Shown piece by piece: positions 19,114 to 27,204 of a stretch of DNA of 64,000 nucleotides (position 1 is its first letter; each line of letters begins with the position of its first letter). This DNA is from Streptomyces sp. NRRL S-646. Its GTDB lineage: Bacteria > Actinomycetota > Actinomycetes > Streptomycetales > Streptomycetaceae. The notes under the pieces are model-generated. The model saw only the letters and a program-made list of their open reading frames with translations, was not told the origin of the DNA and did not search any database. The stretch spans positions 682,001 through 746,000 of the forward strand of contig NZ_JODC01000005.1 of assembly GCF_000720765.1 (NCBI RefSeq), written 5' to 3'. The position numbers were made by a program, and so were the translations under genes.

Positions 19114-19434
19114 ATGGCATTCCTGATGCTCCTCGCGGCCATCGCCGCCGAGGTGGGCGGTACCACCGCCATGAAGTTCAGCCACGGCTTCACCAGGCTG
19201 TGGCCGTCCGTGCTGACGCTCGCCGGATACGGCGTCTCGTTCTGGCTGCTCGCCCAGACGCTGAAGACCATCTCCGTCGGCACGGCCTACGCGATCTGGG
19301 CGGGCCTGGGCACCGCGGCCATCGTGGCCATCGGCATCCTCTTCCTCGGCGAGGGGATGACCGTCCCGAAGGCCGTGGGAATCGGGCTGATCATCGTCGG
19401 GGTCGTGGTGCTCAACCTGGGAGGCGCGCACTGA
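19114..19434 (+). CDS. Small multidrug resistance (SMR/EmrE-type) efflux protein
   Basis: 106 residues, four membrane helices, typical SMR length. The essential membrane glutamate is Glu13 (AAIAAEVGGTTAMK). Family motifs follow: GVSFWLLAQTLKTISVGTAYAIWAGLG. Exchanges protons for lipophilic cations as a dimer. Start at ATG 19114, directly behind the paired palindromes; a longer upstream frame would read through them. Overlaps the TetR gene by one base. Confidence 0.92.
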   Translation: MAFLMLLAAIAAEVGGTTAMKFSHGFTRLWPSVLTLAGYGVSFWLLAQTLKTISVGTAYAIWAGLGTAAIVAIGILFLGEGMTVPKAVGIGLIIVGVVVLNLGGAH

Positions 19435-19982
19435 TGCCCCGCCGCTACGACCCCGACCGGCGGCAGCGGATCATCGACGCGGCGATCCGGGTGGTGGGCG
19501 AGAAGGGTCTGACCGGGCTGAGCCACCGCTCCGCCGCCGCCGAGGCCGACGTGCCGCTCGGCTCGACGACGTATCACTTCAAGACCCTCGACGAACTGAT
19601 GGTCGCCGCGCTACGGCAGGCGAGCGAGGGCTTCGCCGAAGTGGTCGCCTCGCGGGGCGGTCTGGAGGATCCGCAGCCCGACCTGGCCGCCGAACTCGCG
19701 GGTTGTCTGGGCGAGTGGCTCGCGGGCGACCGCACCGGCGTCGAGCTGGAGTACGAGCTCTATCTCGCGGCCCTGCGCCGCCCCGCCCTTCGCCCGGTGG
19801 CCGCCGAATGGGCCGAGGGCGTGGCCGAACAGATCGCCCGGCACACCGATCCGGTGACGGCCCGGGCGCTGGTCGCGCTGATGGACGGCATCTGTCTGCA
19901 GGTGCTGCTGACGGGGGCGCCCTACGACGAGAAGTACGCGCGCGAGGTGCTGGCGCGGATGATTCCCCCGCCCCGTTCATGA
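19434..19982 (+). CDS. TetR-family repressor of the SMR pump
   Basis: 182 residues. The N-terminal helix-turn-helix is at about 10-50 (IIDAAIRVVGEKGLTGLSHRS, then VPLGSTTYHFKTLDEL) and the ligand domain follows. It overlaps the pump gene by one base (TGATG), so both are made from one message, and the paired palindromes ahead of the pump are its likely target. Confidence 0.88.
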   Translation: MPRRYDPDRRQRIIDAAIRVVGEKGLTGLSHRSAAAEADVPLGSTTYHFKTLDELMVAALRQASEGFAEVVASRGGLEDPQPDLAAELAGCLGEWLAGDRTGVELEYELYLAALRRPALRPVAAEWAEGVAEQIARHTDPVTARALVALMDGICLQVLLTGAPYDEKYAREVLARMIPPPRS

Positions 19983-20262
19983 GCCGGCGCCGCCCGTGCT
20001 CGTCTGCCGTGCGCATGCCTTCCTGGCACCGTGAACTCTCCGGCACCCCAGGAACCGGCCTCGCTCCACCGTGCCTTCGAGCTCCCACCGGGCGGGAAAC
20101 GCACCGACCATCCGGTCGAGACCGCTGCCGGGCGCTCCCGCCCGTCGTGCCCTCGCCGGGCCGGTCGCGGTTCAAGGCGATCCCCCATGCGTCCGGTCGA
20201 GGGCGACAAGGTCCTCGGCGGCGACTCGCTCCGCGTCACGAGGGGGGCGCGGGCCGCCCGAG
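19983..20262. other. Intergenic gap between convergent TetR and HxlR-peroxiredoxin genes
   Basis: 280 bases. I see no supported gene, repeat or strong hairpin here. Several frames are open only because of base composition. Confidence 0.5.
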
Positions 20263-21150
20263 TCATTCCTCCGAGGTGAGACGCCGGACCGTGGCCAGGG
20301 CGGCCGCCACGCTCCCGGCGATGTCCGTCACCGGATACTGCACCTCCCGCACGACCCGCTCCCGGTCCACGACCAGCGTGAGCCGCTTCAGCCGGCTGGC
20401 CCCCGCCGCGCGGAACGTCGGCAGCCGCAGCGCGGCGATGAGCGACAGGCCGGCGTCCGACAGCAGCGGGAAGTGCAGCCCCTCCTTCTCCGCGAACGCC
20501 CGCTGCTCGTCCGGGCGCTGGGTGGAGACGCCGTGCACGGCGGCGCCCGCGGCGGTGAACTCGGCCAGCCGGTCGCGGTAGGTGCAGGACTCCAGGGTGC
20601 AGCCGGGCGTGCCGGGGATGTCCGTCCAGCCCGGCGGATAGGAGTCGGCGCGGGCATAGGCGCCGGGGAAGCAGTACAGGACGGTGTACGGGCTGTCGAC
20701 GGCGACCGGGTCCAGCAATCCGCCCGTGTGGCCCGGAAGCAGGAGCTCGGGGATCCGGTCGCCGACCAGTTCGTGCACCCGCTGGGCTTCCGCGGACGCC
20801 TCCGCCGTCGTGGCCGTCGTACTCCCGTCGCCCAGGACCCAGGCATCGCCCCAGTCCTGGAGGGCGATCAGGACGGGAAGCAGGGCACGGCCGCGCGGGG
20901 TGAGGCGGTACTCGTGGCGGACCGGGCGCTCCTGGTACGGCACCCGGGTGAGCACGTCCGCCTCGACGAGAAGGCGCAGCCGCTCGGTCAACACCTTTCT
21001 GGACACGCCGAGTTCGGCCTGCAGCGCGTCGAAGCGGTGCACCCCGCGTGCCGCGTCCCGGACGATCAGCAGCGTCCACCAGTCGCCGACCACGTCCAGA
21101 GCCTGTGCGATGGCGCAGGTGGCGTCCTCCAGGCTCGTCCTGCGGGCCAT
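20263..21150 (-). CDS. HxlR-family regulator fused to a peroxiredoxin domain
   Basis: 295 residues in two parts. Residues 1-105 are an HxlR winged helix (ALDVVGDWWTLLIVRDA, VSRKVLTERLRLLVEADVLTR, EYRLTPRGRALLPVL), with Cys12 at the position where redox-sensing HxlR proteins often carry a reactive cysteine. Residues 125-295 are an AhpC/Bcp-like peroxiredoxin: PELLLPG, TVLYCFPGAY, TPGCTLESCTYRDRLAEF with likely peroxidatic Cys184 and Cys189 nearby, GVSTQRPDEQRAFAEK, FPLLSDAG. It is divergent from an MFS pump with a palindrome between them, so it probably regulates that pump in response to peroxide or electrophiles. No frameshift or internal start separates the parts. Confidence 0.85.
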   Translation of the reverse strand: MARRTSLEDATCAIAQALDVVGDWWTLLIVRDAARGVHRFDALQAELGVSRKVLTERLRLLVEADVLTRVPYQERPVRHEYRLTPRGRALLPVLIALQDWGDAWVLGDGSTTATTAEASAEAQRVHELVGDRIPELLLPGHTGGLLDPVAVDSPYTVLYCFPGAYARADSYPPGWTDIPGTPGCTLESCTYRDRLAEFTAAGAAVHGVSTQRPDEQRAFAEKEGLHFPLLSDAGLSLIAALRLPTFRAAGASRLKRLTLVVDRERVVREVQYPVTDIAGSVAAALATVRRLTSEE

Positions 21151-21181
21151 GGCTTCCCGTCCCTTCGTGCACAGGTCGTGG

Positions 21182-21231
21182 TTGACCTGAGATTGTCATG
21201 CCCTCATAGTAAGTTCCTAAAAGGAACTCAC
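21182..21231 (+). promoter_or_regulatory. Promoter and HxlR-type operator between regulator and MFS pump
   Basis: On the plus strand TTGACC (21182-21187), 17-base spacer, CATAGT (21205-21210) forms a housekeeping-type promoter for the pump. A palindrome at 21209-21231 has core arms AGTTCC and GGAACT around TAAAA and overlaps the -10 and the expected start point. TAGTAAGTTCC-type symmetric sites are typical for HxlR proteins. On the minus strand TACTAT in the same region could serve the regulator. Confidence 0.65.
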
Positions 21232-21242
21232 TGGGGGGACGA

Positions 21243-22526
21243 GTGCGAGGTCTGCGAGAGGTGCCGCGGACGGTCTGGCTGCTGGCCTGCGGGACGTTCG
21301 TGAACATGGTCGTGAGCGTGAGCTTCGCCTATACGTTCCTCTATCTGACCGGGCCGCGGGGGCTCAGCACGGGCCAGGCGGGCCTGCTCAGCGGCGTCGC
21401 GGGGGCCGGCCTGGTCGCGGGGAACTTCACCGGCGGCTGGTACGGAGACCGATTCGGGCACCGGCGGGTGCTGCTCGCGGGCGCCGCGGTGTCCGGGCTG
21501 GTCCTGGCCGCCGTACCGCTGCTGCCGACGTCGCTGCTGTTCGCCGCGCTGCCGGTGTCCCAGTACGCGTCCGGTGTGCAGCGCGCGGCCAACTCCGCGC
21601 TCGTCGCGGTCATCGTGCCGGAGGGGGCGCGGCGGCAGGCGTTCGCCGTGGTGCGGGCCGCGGCGAACGGGGGGTTCACGCTGGGGCCGGTGCTCGGGGC
21701 GCTGGTCGCCACGCGCTTCTCGTACGACTGGCTGTACGTCGCGGAGGGGCTCGGGAGCCTGGGACTGGCGTGCTGGACGGCGCGGGTGGTGCCGGCGCGG
21801 GGGGCCGCCGGGCGGGGGCGGGCGGGGCATTCGGAGCCGGGCGGGGTGTGGGCGGCGCTTCGGGCTCGGCCCGCTGTGCTGGTGCTGCTGCCGGCGATCC
21901 TGGTCGTCGACGTCGTGTACCGGCAGCAGTACTCCACGTTTCCCGTCTTTCTCGCCGACCACGGGATGGATGCGCGGGTGTACGGGGCGCTGCTCGCGGT
22001 CAACGGTGGGGTGTTGCTGTGTCTGGAACTGCCGGTGGCGGTGGCACTGCGGCGGCGGTCGCCGTTGCGGATCGTGGGGAGTGGGCTGCTGTTGGTCGGT
22101 GCGGGGTATGGGGTGTTGCTGGTGGGGGCCGGGGTGGGGGCGGCGGTGGTGATGATGGGGCTGCTGACGTTGGGGGAGGTGCTGTACAAGACGACCGCTA
22201 CGGCTTATGTCGCTGATCAGGCACCGGGGCATGTGCTGGGGCGGTTTCAGTCGCTGTATGCCGGGGTGTCGATCAGTGGGGTGGTGTTGGCTGCGCCGTT
22301 GGGTGGGGTGCTGTATGAGGCGGCGCCGGGGGTGTTGTGGCCGGTGTGTGCGGGGGTGGGGGCGGTGGCGGGGGGCGCGGTGCTGCTGGCCGGGGGCCGG
22401 GCCGGTGGCCCTGTCTCCGCCGCCGCAGAGGTTTCTCGCCCCCGCCGCCCCTACCCGTCCCGTCCCAGGGGCGCTGCCCCTTCGGCCCCGCTGGGGGCTG
22501 CGCCCCCAGACCCCCCTTCGGCCTGA
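21243..22526 (+). CDS. MFS transporter; 3' end formed by dispersed repeat B
   Basis: 427 residues, twelve membrane segments, drug/sugar efflux-type MFS with motif A-like GGWYGDRFGHRRVLL between TM2 and TM3. GTG start at 21243 with GGGGGG upstream, directly behind the operator shared with the HxlR-peroxiredoxin gene. After the last membrane segment (about residue 390) the tail SRPRRPYPSRPRGAAPSAP and onward is encoded by the dispersed family B repeat (from about 22437), so the natural C-terminus has been replaced or extended by roughly 30 residues. Confidence 0.85.
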   Translation: MRGLREVPRTVWLLACGTFVNMVVSVSFAYTFLYLTGPRGLSTGQAGLLSGVAGAGLVAGNFTGGWYGDRFGHRRVLLAGAAVSGLVLAAVPLLPTSLLFAALPVSQYASGVQRAANSALVAVIVPEGARRQAFAVVRAAANGGFTLGPVLGALVATRFSYDWLYVAEGLGSLGLACWTARVVPARGAAGRGRAGHSEPGGVWAALRARPAVLVLLPAILVVDVVYRQQYSTFPVFLADHGMDARVYGALLAVNGGVLLCLELPVAVALRRRSPLRIVGSGLLLVGAGYGVLLVGAGVGAAVVMMGLLTLGEVLYKTTATAYVADQAPGHVLGRFQSLYAGVSISGVVLAAPLGGVLYEAAPGVLWPVCAGVGAVAGGAVLLAGGRAGGPVSAAAEVSRPRRPYPSRPRGAAPSAPLGAAPPDPPSA

Positions 22527-22557
22527 ACGGCCTCGTCCTCAAACGCCGGACGGGCTG
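22437..22557 (+). repeat. Dispersed repeat family B, copy 1
   Basis: Begins CGCCCCCGCCGCCCCTACCC, includes the hairpin CTGGGGGCTGCGCCCCCAG, then GGCCTGAACGGCCTCGTCC and AAACGCCGGACGGGCTGG. A near-identical copy in the same orientation is at 43848-43935. Here it covers the last codons and stop of the MFS gene; the CTGGGGGC/GCCCCCAG hairpin could act as its terminator. Confidence 0.85.
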
Positions 22558-22648
22558 GGTGGGGCGTTCGTCCGTTGGCTGGGACAGGCTGGGAGTGCGC
22601 CCGTCCGATAACAGAGATGGGTGGGGAGGGGCTCCGCCCGTTACCCGC

Positions 22649-22900
22649 GACCGGCTGGAAGGGGGGCGCTCGCCGGATGTCCGAGACCGGCTGGGCAGGA
22701 CGCGCCTTCTCGCTGTAGGAGACCGGCTGGGCAGGACGCGCCTTCTCGCTGTGGGGGACCGGCTGGGTTGGGTGTGCGTTCTCGCTGTGGGGGACCGGCT
22801 GGGTTGGGCGCGCCTTCTCGCCCTAAGGGACCGGTTGGATGGGGCACCTGCCCGCTGTCCGAGAGCGACTGGAAGGGGCGCCCGCTCGTTACCTGAGACG
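22649..22900. repeat. 36-bp tandem array upstream of dapD
   Basis: Seven contiguous units starting at 22649, 22685, 22721, 22757, 22793, 22829 and 22865. Unit core GACCGGCTGG, followed by a G-rich stretch, then GCGCCTTCTCGCTGT in the central copies. The units at 22685 and 22721 are nearly identical; outer ones are progressively diverged and further decayed units extend back to about 22560. The period is a multiple of three and no unit carries a stop, which keeps several frames open on both strands without any being a credible gene. Confidence 0.9.
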
Positions 22901-22950
22901 GGGGCCCCATCGGTTGGCCTGGGTGGGGTCTGGGCGGTTAGGTTGCCCTC

Positions 22951-23940
22951 ATGACCGACACGACTGCTCCTCGTACCACCGGCGCCGTGGCCGCCGGGCT
23001 CGCCACGATTGCCGCCGACGGCACTGTTCTCGACACCTGGTTCCCCGCGCCCGCGCTGAGCGAGGAGGCCGGTCCGGCCGGGACCGAGCGGCTGTCCGCG
23101 GAGAAGGCCGTGGAGCTGCTCGGGGACGGTGCGGCGAAGGCGATCGGGACGGACGCCCGCCGGGGTGTCGAGGTCGTCGCGGTGCGCACGGTCATCTCCT
23201 CGCTCGATGAGAAGCCGATCGACACGCACGACGCCTACCTGCGACTGCACCTGCTCTCGCACCGCCTGGTCCAGCCGCACGGCCAGAGCCTGGACGGCAT
23301 CTTCGGCCTGCTGCCCAACGTCGCCTGGACCTCGCTCGGCCCGGTCGCCGTCGACGAGATCGAGAAGGTGCGGCTCAACGCCCGCGCCGAGGGCCTGCAC
23401 CTCCAGGTGACCTCCGTCGACAAGTTCCCGCGCATGACGGACTACGTCGCCCCCAAGGGCGTCCGTATCGCCGACGCCGACCGGGTGCGGCTCGGTGCGC
23501 ACCTCGCCGCGGGCACCACCGTCATGCACGAGGGCTTCGTCAACTTCAACGCCGGCACGCTCGGCACGTCGATGGTCGAGGGCCGTATCTCCGCGGGTGT
23601 CGTGATCGGCGACGGCTCCGACATCGGCGGCGGCGCCTCCACCATGGGCACGCTGTCCGGCGGCGGCAACGTCCGCATCACCATCGGCGAGCGCTGCCTG
23701 ATCGGCGCCGAGGCGGGCGTCGGCATCGCGCTCGGCGACGAGTGCGTCGTCGAGGCCGGGCTGTACGTCACCGCGGGCACCCGCGTGACGATGCCCGACG
23801 GGCAGATCGTCAAGGCCCGTGAACTCTCCGGCGCCTCCAACATCCTCTTCCGCCGCAACTCGGTCACCGGCACGGTCGAGGCCCGCCCGAACAACGCGGT
23901 CTGGGGCGGTCTGAACGAGATCCTGCACAGCCACAACTGA
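22951..23940 (+). CDS. dapD: 2,3,4,5-tetrahydropyridine-2,6-dicarboxylate N-succinyltransferase
   Basis: Succinyl-CoA-dependent step of the succinylase branch of lysine/diaminopimelate synthesis. 329 residues, matching the longer actinobacterial DapD. Residues 1-170 are an N-terminal domain; the rest is a left-handed beta-helix of hexapeptide repeats ([56 protein letters not shown]) and ends with the usual [29 protein letters not shown] tail. Single gene; a terminator follows 40 bases after the stop. dapA lies 3.3 kb downstream on the other strand. Confidence 0.95.
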   Translation: MTDTTAPRTTGAVAAGLATIAADGTVLDTWFPAPALSEEAGPAGTERLSAEKAVELLGDGAAKAIGTDARRGVEVVAVRTVISSLDEKPIDTHDAYLRLHLLSHRLVQPHGQSLDGIFGLLPNVAWTSLGPVAVDEIEKVRLNARAEGLHLQVTSVDKFPRMTDYVAPKGVRIADADRVRLGAHLAAGTTVMHEGFVNFNAGTLGTSMVEGRISAGVVIGDGSDIGGGASTMGTLSGGGNVRITIGERCLIGAEAGVGIALGDECVVEAGLYVTAGTRVTMPDGQIVKARELSGASNILFRRNSVTGTVEARPNNAVWGGLNEILHSHN

Positions 23941-23979
23941 TCACCGGCGGCCATCGCCGCTCGGCTTGCAGACCCCATA

Positions 23980-24010
23980 GGGGGGCGTAGCGTCAGCTAT
24001 GCCCCCCTTA
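23980..24010 (+). terminator. Terminator after dapD
   Basis: 11-bp stem with one G-U pair: GGGGGGCGTAG at 23980-23990, loop CGTCAG, CTATGCCCCCC at 23997-24007, then TTA. Confidence 0.8.
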
Positions 24011-24125
24011 CGGCACTTCCTGGGCCATTCCCGGGACGCCTCCGTCACCCCGAGGCGCTGCCAGGGGAGGTGGCGGACTTGATCGGGAACGGCGTCGCGG
24101 GGCCGGGCACGGGCACCCGCAGGGG

Positions 24126-24154
24126 GACGGCGAGGCTTCTCACGTCTCGCCGTC
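24126..24154. other. 9-bp perfect hairpin in the dapD to secreted-protein gap
   Basis: GACGGCGAG (24126-24134) pairs with CTCGCCGTC (24146-24154), 11-base loop. It lies 134 bases before the secreted protein start, so it may be a leader element or a second terminator. The rest of the 347-base gap (23941-24287) holds the dapD terminator and nothing else I recognise. Confidence 0.5.
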
Positions 24155-24287
24155 TCTTGGTGCCCCGACAGCGCGGTCCGCCGCAGCGCGTGAAGCAGCC
24201 AAGGGCGGGGTTCATCTGGCCGGACATCCGGCGACGCCTTCGGGTACATCCATACTTCGACTCGCGCTGCGAATGAGGCGATTCCCC

Positions 24288-24728
24288 ATGCGACGAAGCA
24301 TGCGACGAAGCGCACTGTTCCTGCTTCCCGCGGCGACGGCGATGACCGCCGTGTCGCTGCTTGCGGGTCCCGCTTATGCGGGCAGCCCGCACTTCATCAG
24401 CTCGGCCACCTCCGCGAGCCGGTCCGGTGACACCCTGACCGTCAGCGGCAAGGAGGCCGGGCTTGGTGATGAGGCACAGGTCCACGACGTCCTGAGCGCC
24501 ACCGCCCTGTGCATCAACGGCGGTGGTCACCACCCGCACGCCGTCAACAAGGAGTCTGTCAGCTCCGAGGGAACCTTCCCGGTGCAGAACGGCAAGGCCG
24601 ACTTCAGCCTGTCGGTGACGGCCACCTTCTCGCCGTCGTGCAGCCCGCCGATGACCGTCGAGTTCACCAACGTCTCGGTCACCGACACCACCAACGGCAT
24701 CACTCTCAACATCCCCGGCACCTTCTGA
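24288..24728 (+). CDS. Small secreted protein of unknown function
   Basis: 146 residues with a Sec signal peptide: basic N-terminus MRRSMRRSA, hydrophobic core LFLLPAATAMTAVSLLAG, cleavage probably after AYA (about residue 31). The mature part is about 115 residues, beta-rich in appearance, with two cysteines (ATALCINGG, SPSCSPP) that could form one disulfide, and a His-rich GGGHHPHAVN. I know similar short secreted proteins in other Streptomyces but no function. Start at ATG 24288, supported by GAGG upstream; ATG 24300 is possible. Confidence 0.8.
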   Translation: MRRSMRRSALFLLPAATAMTAVSLLAGPAYAGSPHFISSATSASRSGDTLTVSGKEAGLGDEAQVHDVLSATALCINGGGHHPHAVNKESVSSEGTFPVQNGKADFSLSVTATFSPSCSPPMTVEFTNVSVTDTTNGITLNIPGTF

Positions 24729-24762
24729 CGGTGCCGCCGGAATGAGGCCGCCCGTCCCGGCT

Positions 24763-25266
24763 TCATGCCCTCATGGCCGCCGCGAACTCCGCCAGCGCGG
24801 CGAAGTCCTCCTCGCGCAGGCCCAGCCGCGGGCTGACATGGTGCAGAAGCGCGGGGCCCGCGTGGTGCCCGGTCACGTACTCCTCGTCCGCCGGGCTCTG
24901 CTCGTCGTCGACCCAGGCGAAGGGGCGGCCGTCGGCGTACGCCACGATCGCCTCCGTCTTCCAGTGCACCCCGTCGGGCCGGAGCGCGAAAAGACCCGCG
25001 CCGAAGTCGACGTACGGCAGCTCGGGCAGGCCGATGACCGGGGCGATCCAGCGGTTGGCGGCGTCCATCCAGGTCGTCGCCCAGCACAGGTCGTAGTCGA
25101 GGGAGAGGAGTGCCGGGCCGTGGGACGGGCTCAGCCAGACCCGCAGGGGCCGGCCGGGGTGCAGGGCCACCCTGATCGTCGTATAGCCCTCGGGGCGGCG
25201 TTCCGGCTGTGCGGCCCATGGGTTGAGCGGGCCGTCGACGTCGAGGAAGAGCAGGGGGCGGCTCAC
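24763..25266 (-). CDS. HAD-like hypothetical protein
   Basis: 167 residues. The N-terminus LLFLDVDGPLNPW matches HAD motif I (DxDG), with both aspartates present. FAWVDDEQ further on resembles the motif IV acidic pair. A clear motif II Ser/Thr and motif III Lys are not obvious, so phosphatase activity is uncertain. Start GTG 25266; a longer frame upstream would overlap the divergent sigma factor gene region. Confidence 0.7.
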   Translation of the reverse strand: MSRPLLFLDVDGPLNPWAAQPERRPEGYTTIRVALHPGRPLRVWLSPSHGPALLSLDYDLCWATTWMDAANRWIAPVIGLPELPYVDFGAGLFALRPDGVHWKTEAIVAYADGRPFAWVDDEQSPADEEYVTGHHAGPALLHHVSPRLGLREEDFAALAEFAAAMRA

Positions 25267-25408
25267 GAGGACAACGTACGGCAGCGGGGGCGGACCCTGC
25301 TGCCGGAAAATTCTCTCGCGGGGCACGCATAGCGGCGGGCGGCCGCACGCGTCACAAGGGTCAGAGGGGCGGACACCGGGTCCGGCCCGGGGGAAAGCGA
25401 AGGTGACG

Positions 25409-25969
25409 ATGGATGCCGAAGCGCAGGACAGCTTCCGGGAGTTCGTGGAGCACCGGTCGTCCGCGCTGCTCAAGACGGCGGTGCTGCTGAGCGGCGGCGA
25501 CCGGCACACCGCCGAGGACCTGCTGCAGAACGCGCTGATCAAGGCCGCCGGCCGCTGGCAACGCATCGACGAACCCGAGGCGTACGTACGGCAGATCCTC
25601 TACCGCCAGCAGGTCAGCCGCTGGCGGCTGAAGTGGCCCGGACGCGAACTGAGCGTCGCCGAGCCGCCGGAGGCCGGCGCAGGAGGGGACGCCTCGTCCG
25701 ACGCCGAACTGCGGCTCCTGATGCGCGGCGCACTGGCCCGGCTCACCGCCCGCCAGCGCACAGTGCTGGTGCTGCGCTACTTCGAGGACCTGCCCGAGGC
25801 CGACGTGGCCCGGATCCTCGGCTGCTCCGTGGGCACCGTACGGTCCACCACCCACCGCTCGCTCGCCCGGCTGCGCGCCCTCGCGCCCGAACTGACCGCC
25901 GTCGGCCCCGCCGACACCGGGCGGCCGCAGCCGTCCCCTGACTACTCGCCCGTGGAGGTACGCCCGTGA
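25409..25969 (+). CDS. SigE-family (ECF/SigE70-like) RNA polymerase sigma factor
   Basis: 186 residues: sigma region 2 (SFREFVEHRSSALLKTAVLLSGGDRHTAEDLLQNALIKA, residues about 8-45) with the RQILYRQQVSRWR stretch, and region 4 (LTARQRTVLVLRYFEDLPEADVARILGCSVGTVRSTTHRSLARLR, about 110-160). This is the Streptomyces SigE70 class, whose members usually lack a classical anti-sigma but sit before a membrane protein gene, as here. ATG 25409 or GTG 25403 are both possible starts. Overlaps the next gene by 4 bases (GTGA). Confidence 0.88.
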   Translation: MDAEAQDSFREFVEHRSSALLKTAVLLSGGDRHTAEDLLQNALIKAAGRWQRIDEPEAYVRQILYRQQVSRWRLKWPGRELSVAEPPEAGAGGDASSDAELRLLMRGALARLTARQRTVLVLRYFEDLPEADVARILGCSVGTVRSTTHRSLARLRALAPELTAVGPADTGRPQPSPDYSPVEVRP

Positions 25970-27204
25970 ACGTCGAGGAACTGGTGCGCGACTCTTTGCG
26001 GGAGCTGGCCGCCGAGGAGCCCGCGGCGGGGCCCGGGTTCGCCGACCGGGTGCTGGCCGTGCGCCGGCGCCGCCGTACCCGCAGGCTGGCCTCCGTCGCC
26101 GCGGCCACCGCGGCCGTGGTCGCCGTCTCGGTGGGGGTGCCACTGCTGGATCACGGCAAGGACGAGGTACGTCCCGCGAACGTCCTGAACCAGGACGGCG
26201 TCCACGCCCACCCGGACCAGTCGCCGCCGAGCGACCTGATCGGCGCCGGGGACACGGTGCTGGCCGCCTACTACACCTCGAAGCCCCACCGGCTGAGCGC
26301 GAAGCGGGCCGTCTCGGAGCGCACCTACTGGCTGCTCGACCAGAAGACCGGGACGTACCGGAAGGACGCGCGCTGGTCCTTCGTCGCCATCGCCCCGGGA
26401 ATGAAGACGGCCGCCGTGCTGGAGCGGAGCCTGCCCGCCCACCGAATCGGCCTCCTCGACCTCGCGACGGGGAAGGTCGAGCGGTGGATCAAGGTCCCGC
26501 ACAGGGTCGGCGGGCTCGCGTTCTCCGGCGACGGCACCAGGCTCGTCGCGACGACGTACGAAGAGAACCCCGATCTGCGGGTCAAGGAGAAGGTGACCCA
26601 GCTCGACAAGACGGAGAAATGGGAGTGGATGGCCCAGTTCGGCGATTCGAGCCGGTCCGGGTTCTACGCCCTCGACGTGGCCTCCGGGCAGGGCTCCTGG
26701 AGCGCGATCGCGCCCGACCGCGATCTCAACTCCCGCCAGGACTTCTCCTTCAGCCGGGCCGGCAACCTGGTGTACTCGCAGTACGTCGGCGGCAAGGACG
26801 GTCTGGAGCAGTTCTTCGACCTCAAGGGCAGCAAGGTCGCCGCGCCTGCCGACGAGAAGTACCTGCGCGCGGACGTCCCCGCGCGACTGTCCCCGAACGG
26901 CAGGCTGGCCGCCCTCGGCCTGACGAAGGAGGTCTCCGGCAACCCCGGAAGGTCGTACTCCTCGATCCGTGATCCCCGTACGGGCAAGGAGATCACCAAG
27001 GTCCGCGGCGGCCATCTGCTCGCCTGGGTGGACGACAAGCGGCTCATCGCCTGGGAGCGGGTCACGAGCCTGAGCGAGGACTACCGGCCGCAGCTCGTGC
27101 TGGTCACCATCGGCAGCGACAAGGTCGTACCGCTGAGTGGTGCCCAGGATCCGAACGAGAGCTTCGACGGGCAGGAGTGGCAGCCCCTGTTCGTGCGCCG
27201 TTGA
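25966..27204 (+). CDS. Membrane-anchored WD40-like protein coupled to the sigma factor
   Basis: 412 residues: cytoplasmic N-terminus with a basic run (RRRRRTRR) up to about residue 40, one membrane segment (LASVAAATAAVVAVSVGVPLL, 41-61), then a large extracytoplasmic domain of repeated beta-strand units (LLDLATGKVERWIK, GLAFSGDGTRLVATTY, FYALDVASGQGSW) that looks like a WD40/TolB-type propeller. The GTGA overlap with the sigma gene suggests it controls or senses for that sigma factor. It ends with no gap at the convergent dapA. Confidence 0.75.
   Translation: MNVEELVRDSLRELAAEEPAAGPGFADRVLAVRRRRRTRRLASVAAATAAVVAVSVGVPLLDHGKDEVRPANVLNQDGVHAHPDQSPPSDLIGAGDTVLAAYYTSKPHRLSAKRAVSERTYWLLDQKTGTYRKDARWSFVAIAPGMKTAAVLERSLPAHRIGLLDLATGKVERWIKVPHRVGGLAFSGDGTRLVATTYEENPDLRVKEKVTQLDKTEKWEWMAQFGDSSRSGFYALDVASGQGSWSAIAPDRDLNSRQDFSFSRAGNLVYSQYVGGKDGLEQFFDLKGSKVAAPADEKYLRADVPARLSPNGRLAALGLTKEVSGNPGRSYSSIRDPRTGKEITKVRGGHLLAWVDDKRLIAWERVTSLSEDYRPQLVLVTIGSDKVVPLSGAQDPNESFDGQEWQPLFVRR

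Noticed and set aside
22649..22900. Possible CRISPR array
   Set aside because: Units are contiguous with no unique spacers and diverge toward the edges; no cas genes are present. It is a simple tandem repeat.
22273..23934. 553-codon minus-strand frame opposite dapD and the 36-bp array
   Set aside because: Open only because of dapD codon bias and the stop-free repeat; the SPTARRRVLPSRS-type part is the array in translation.
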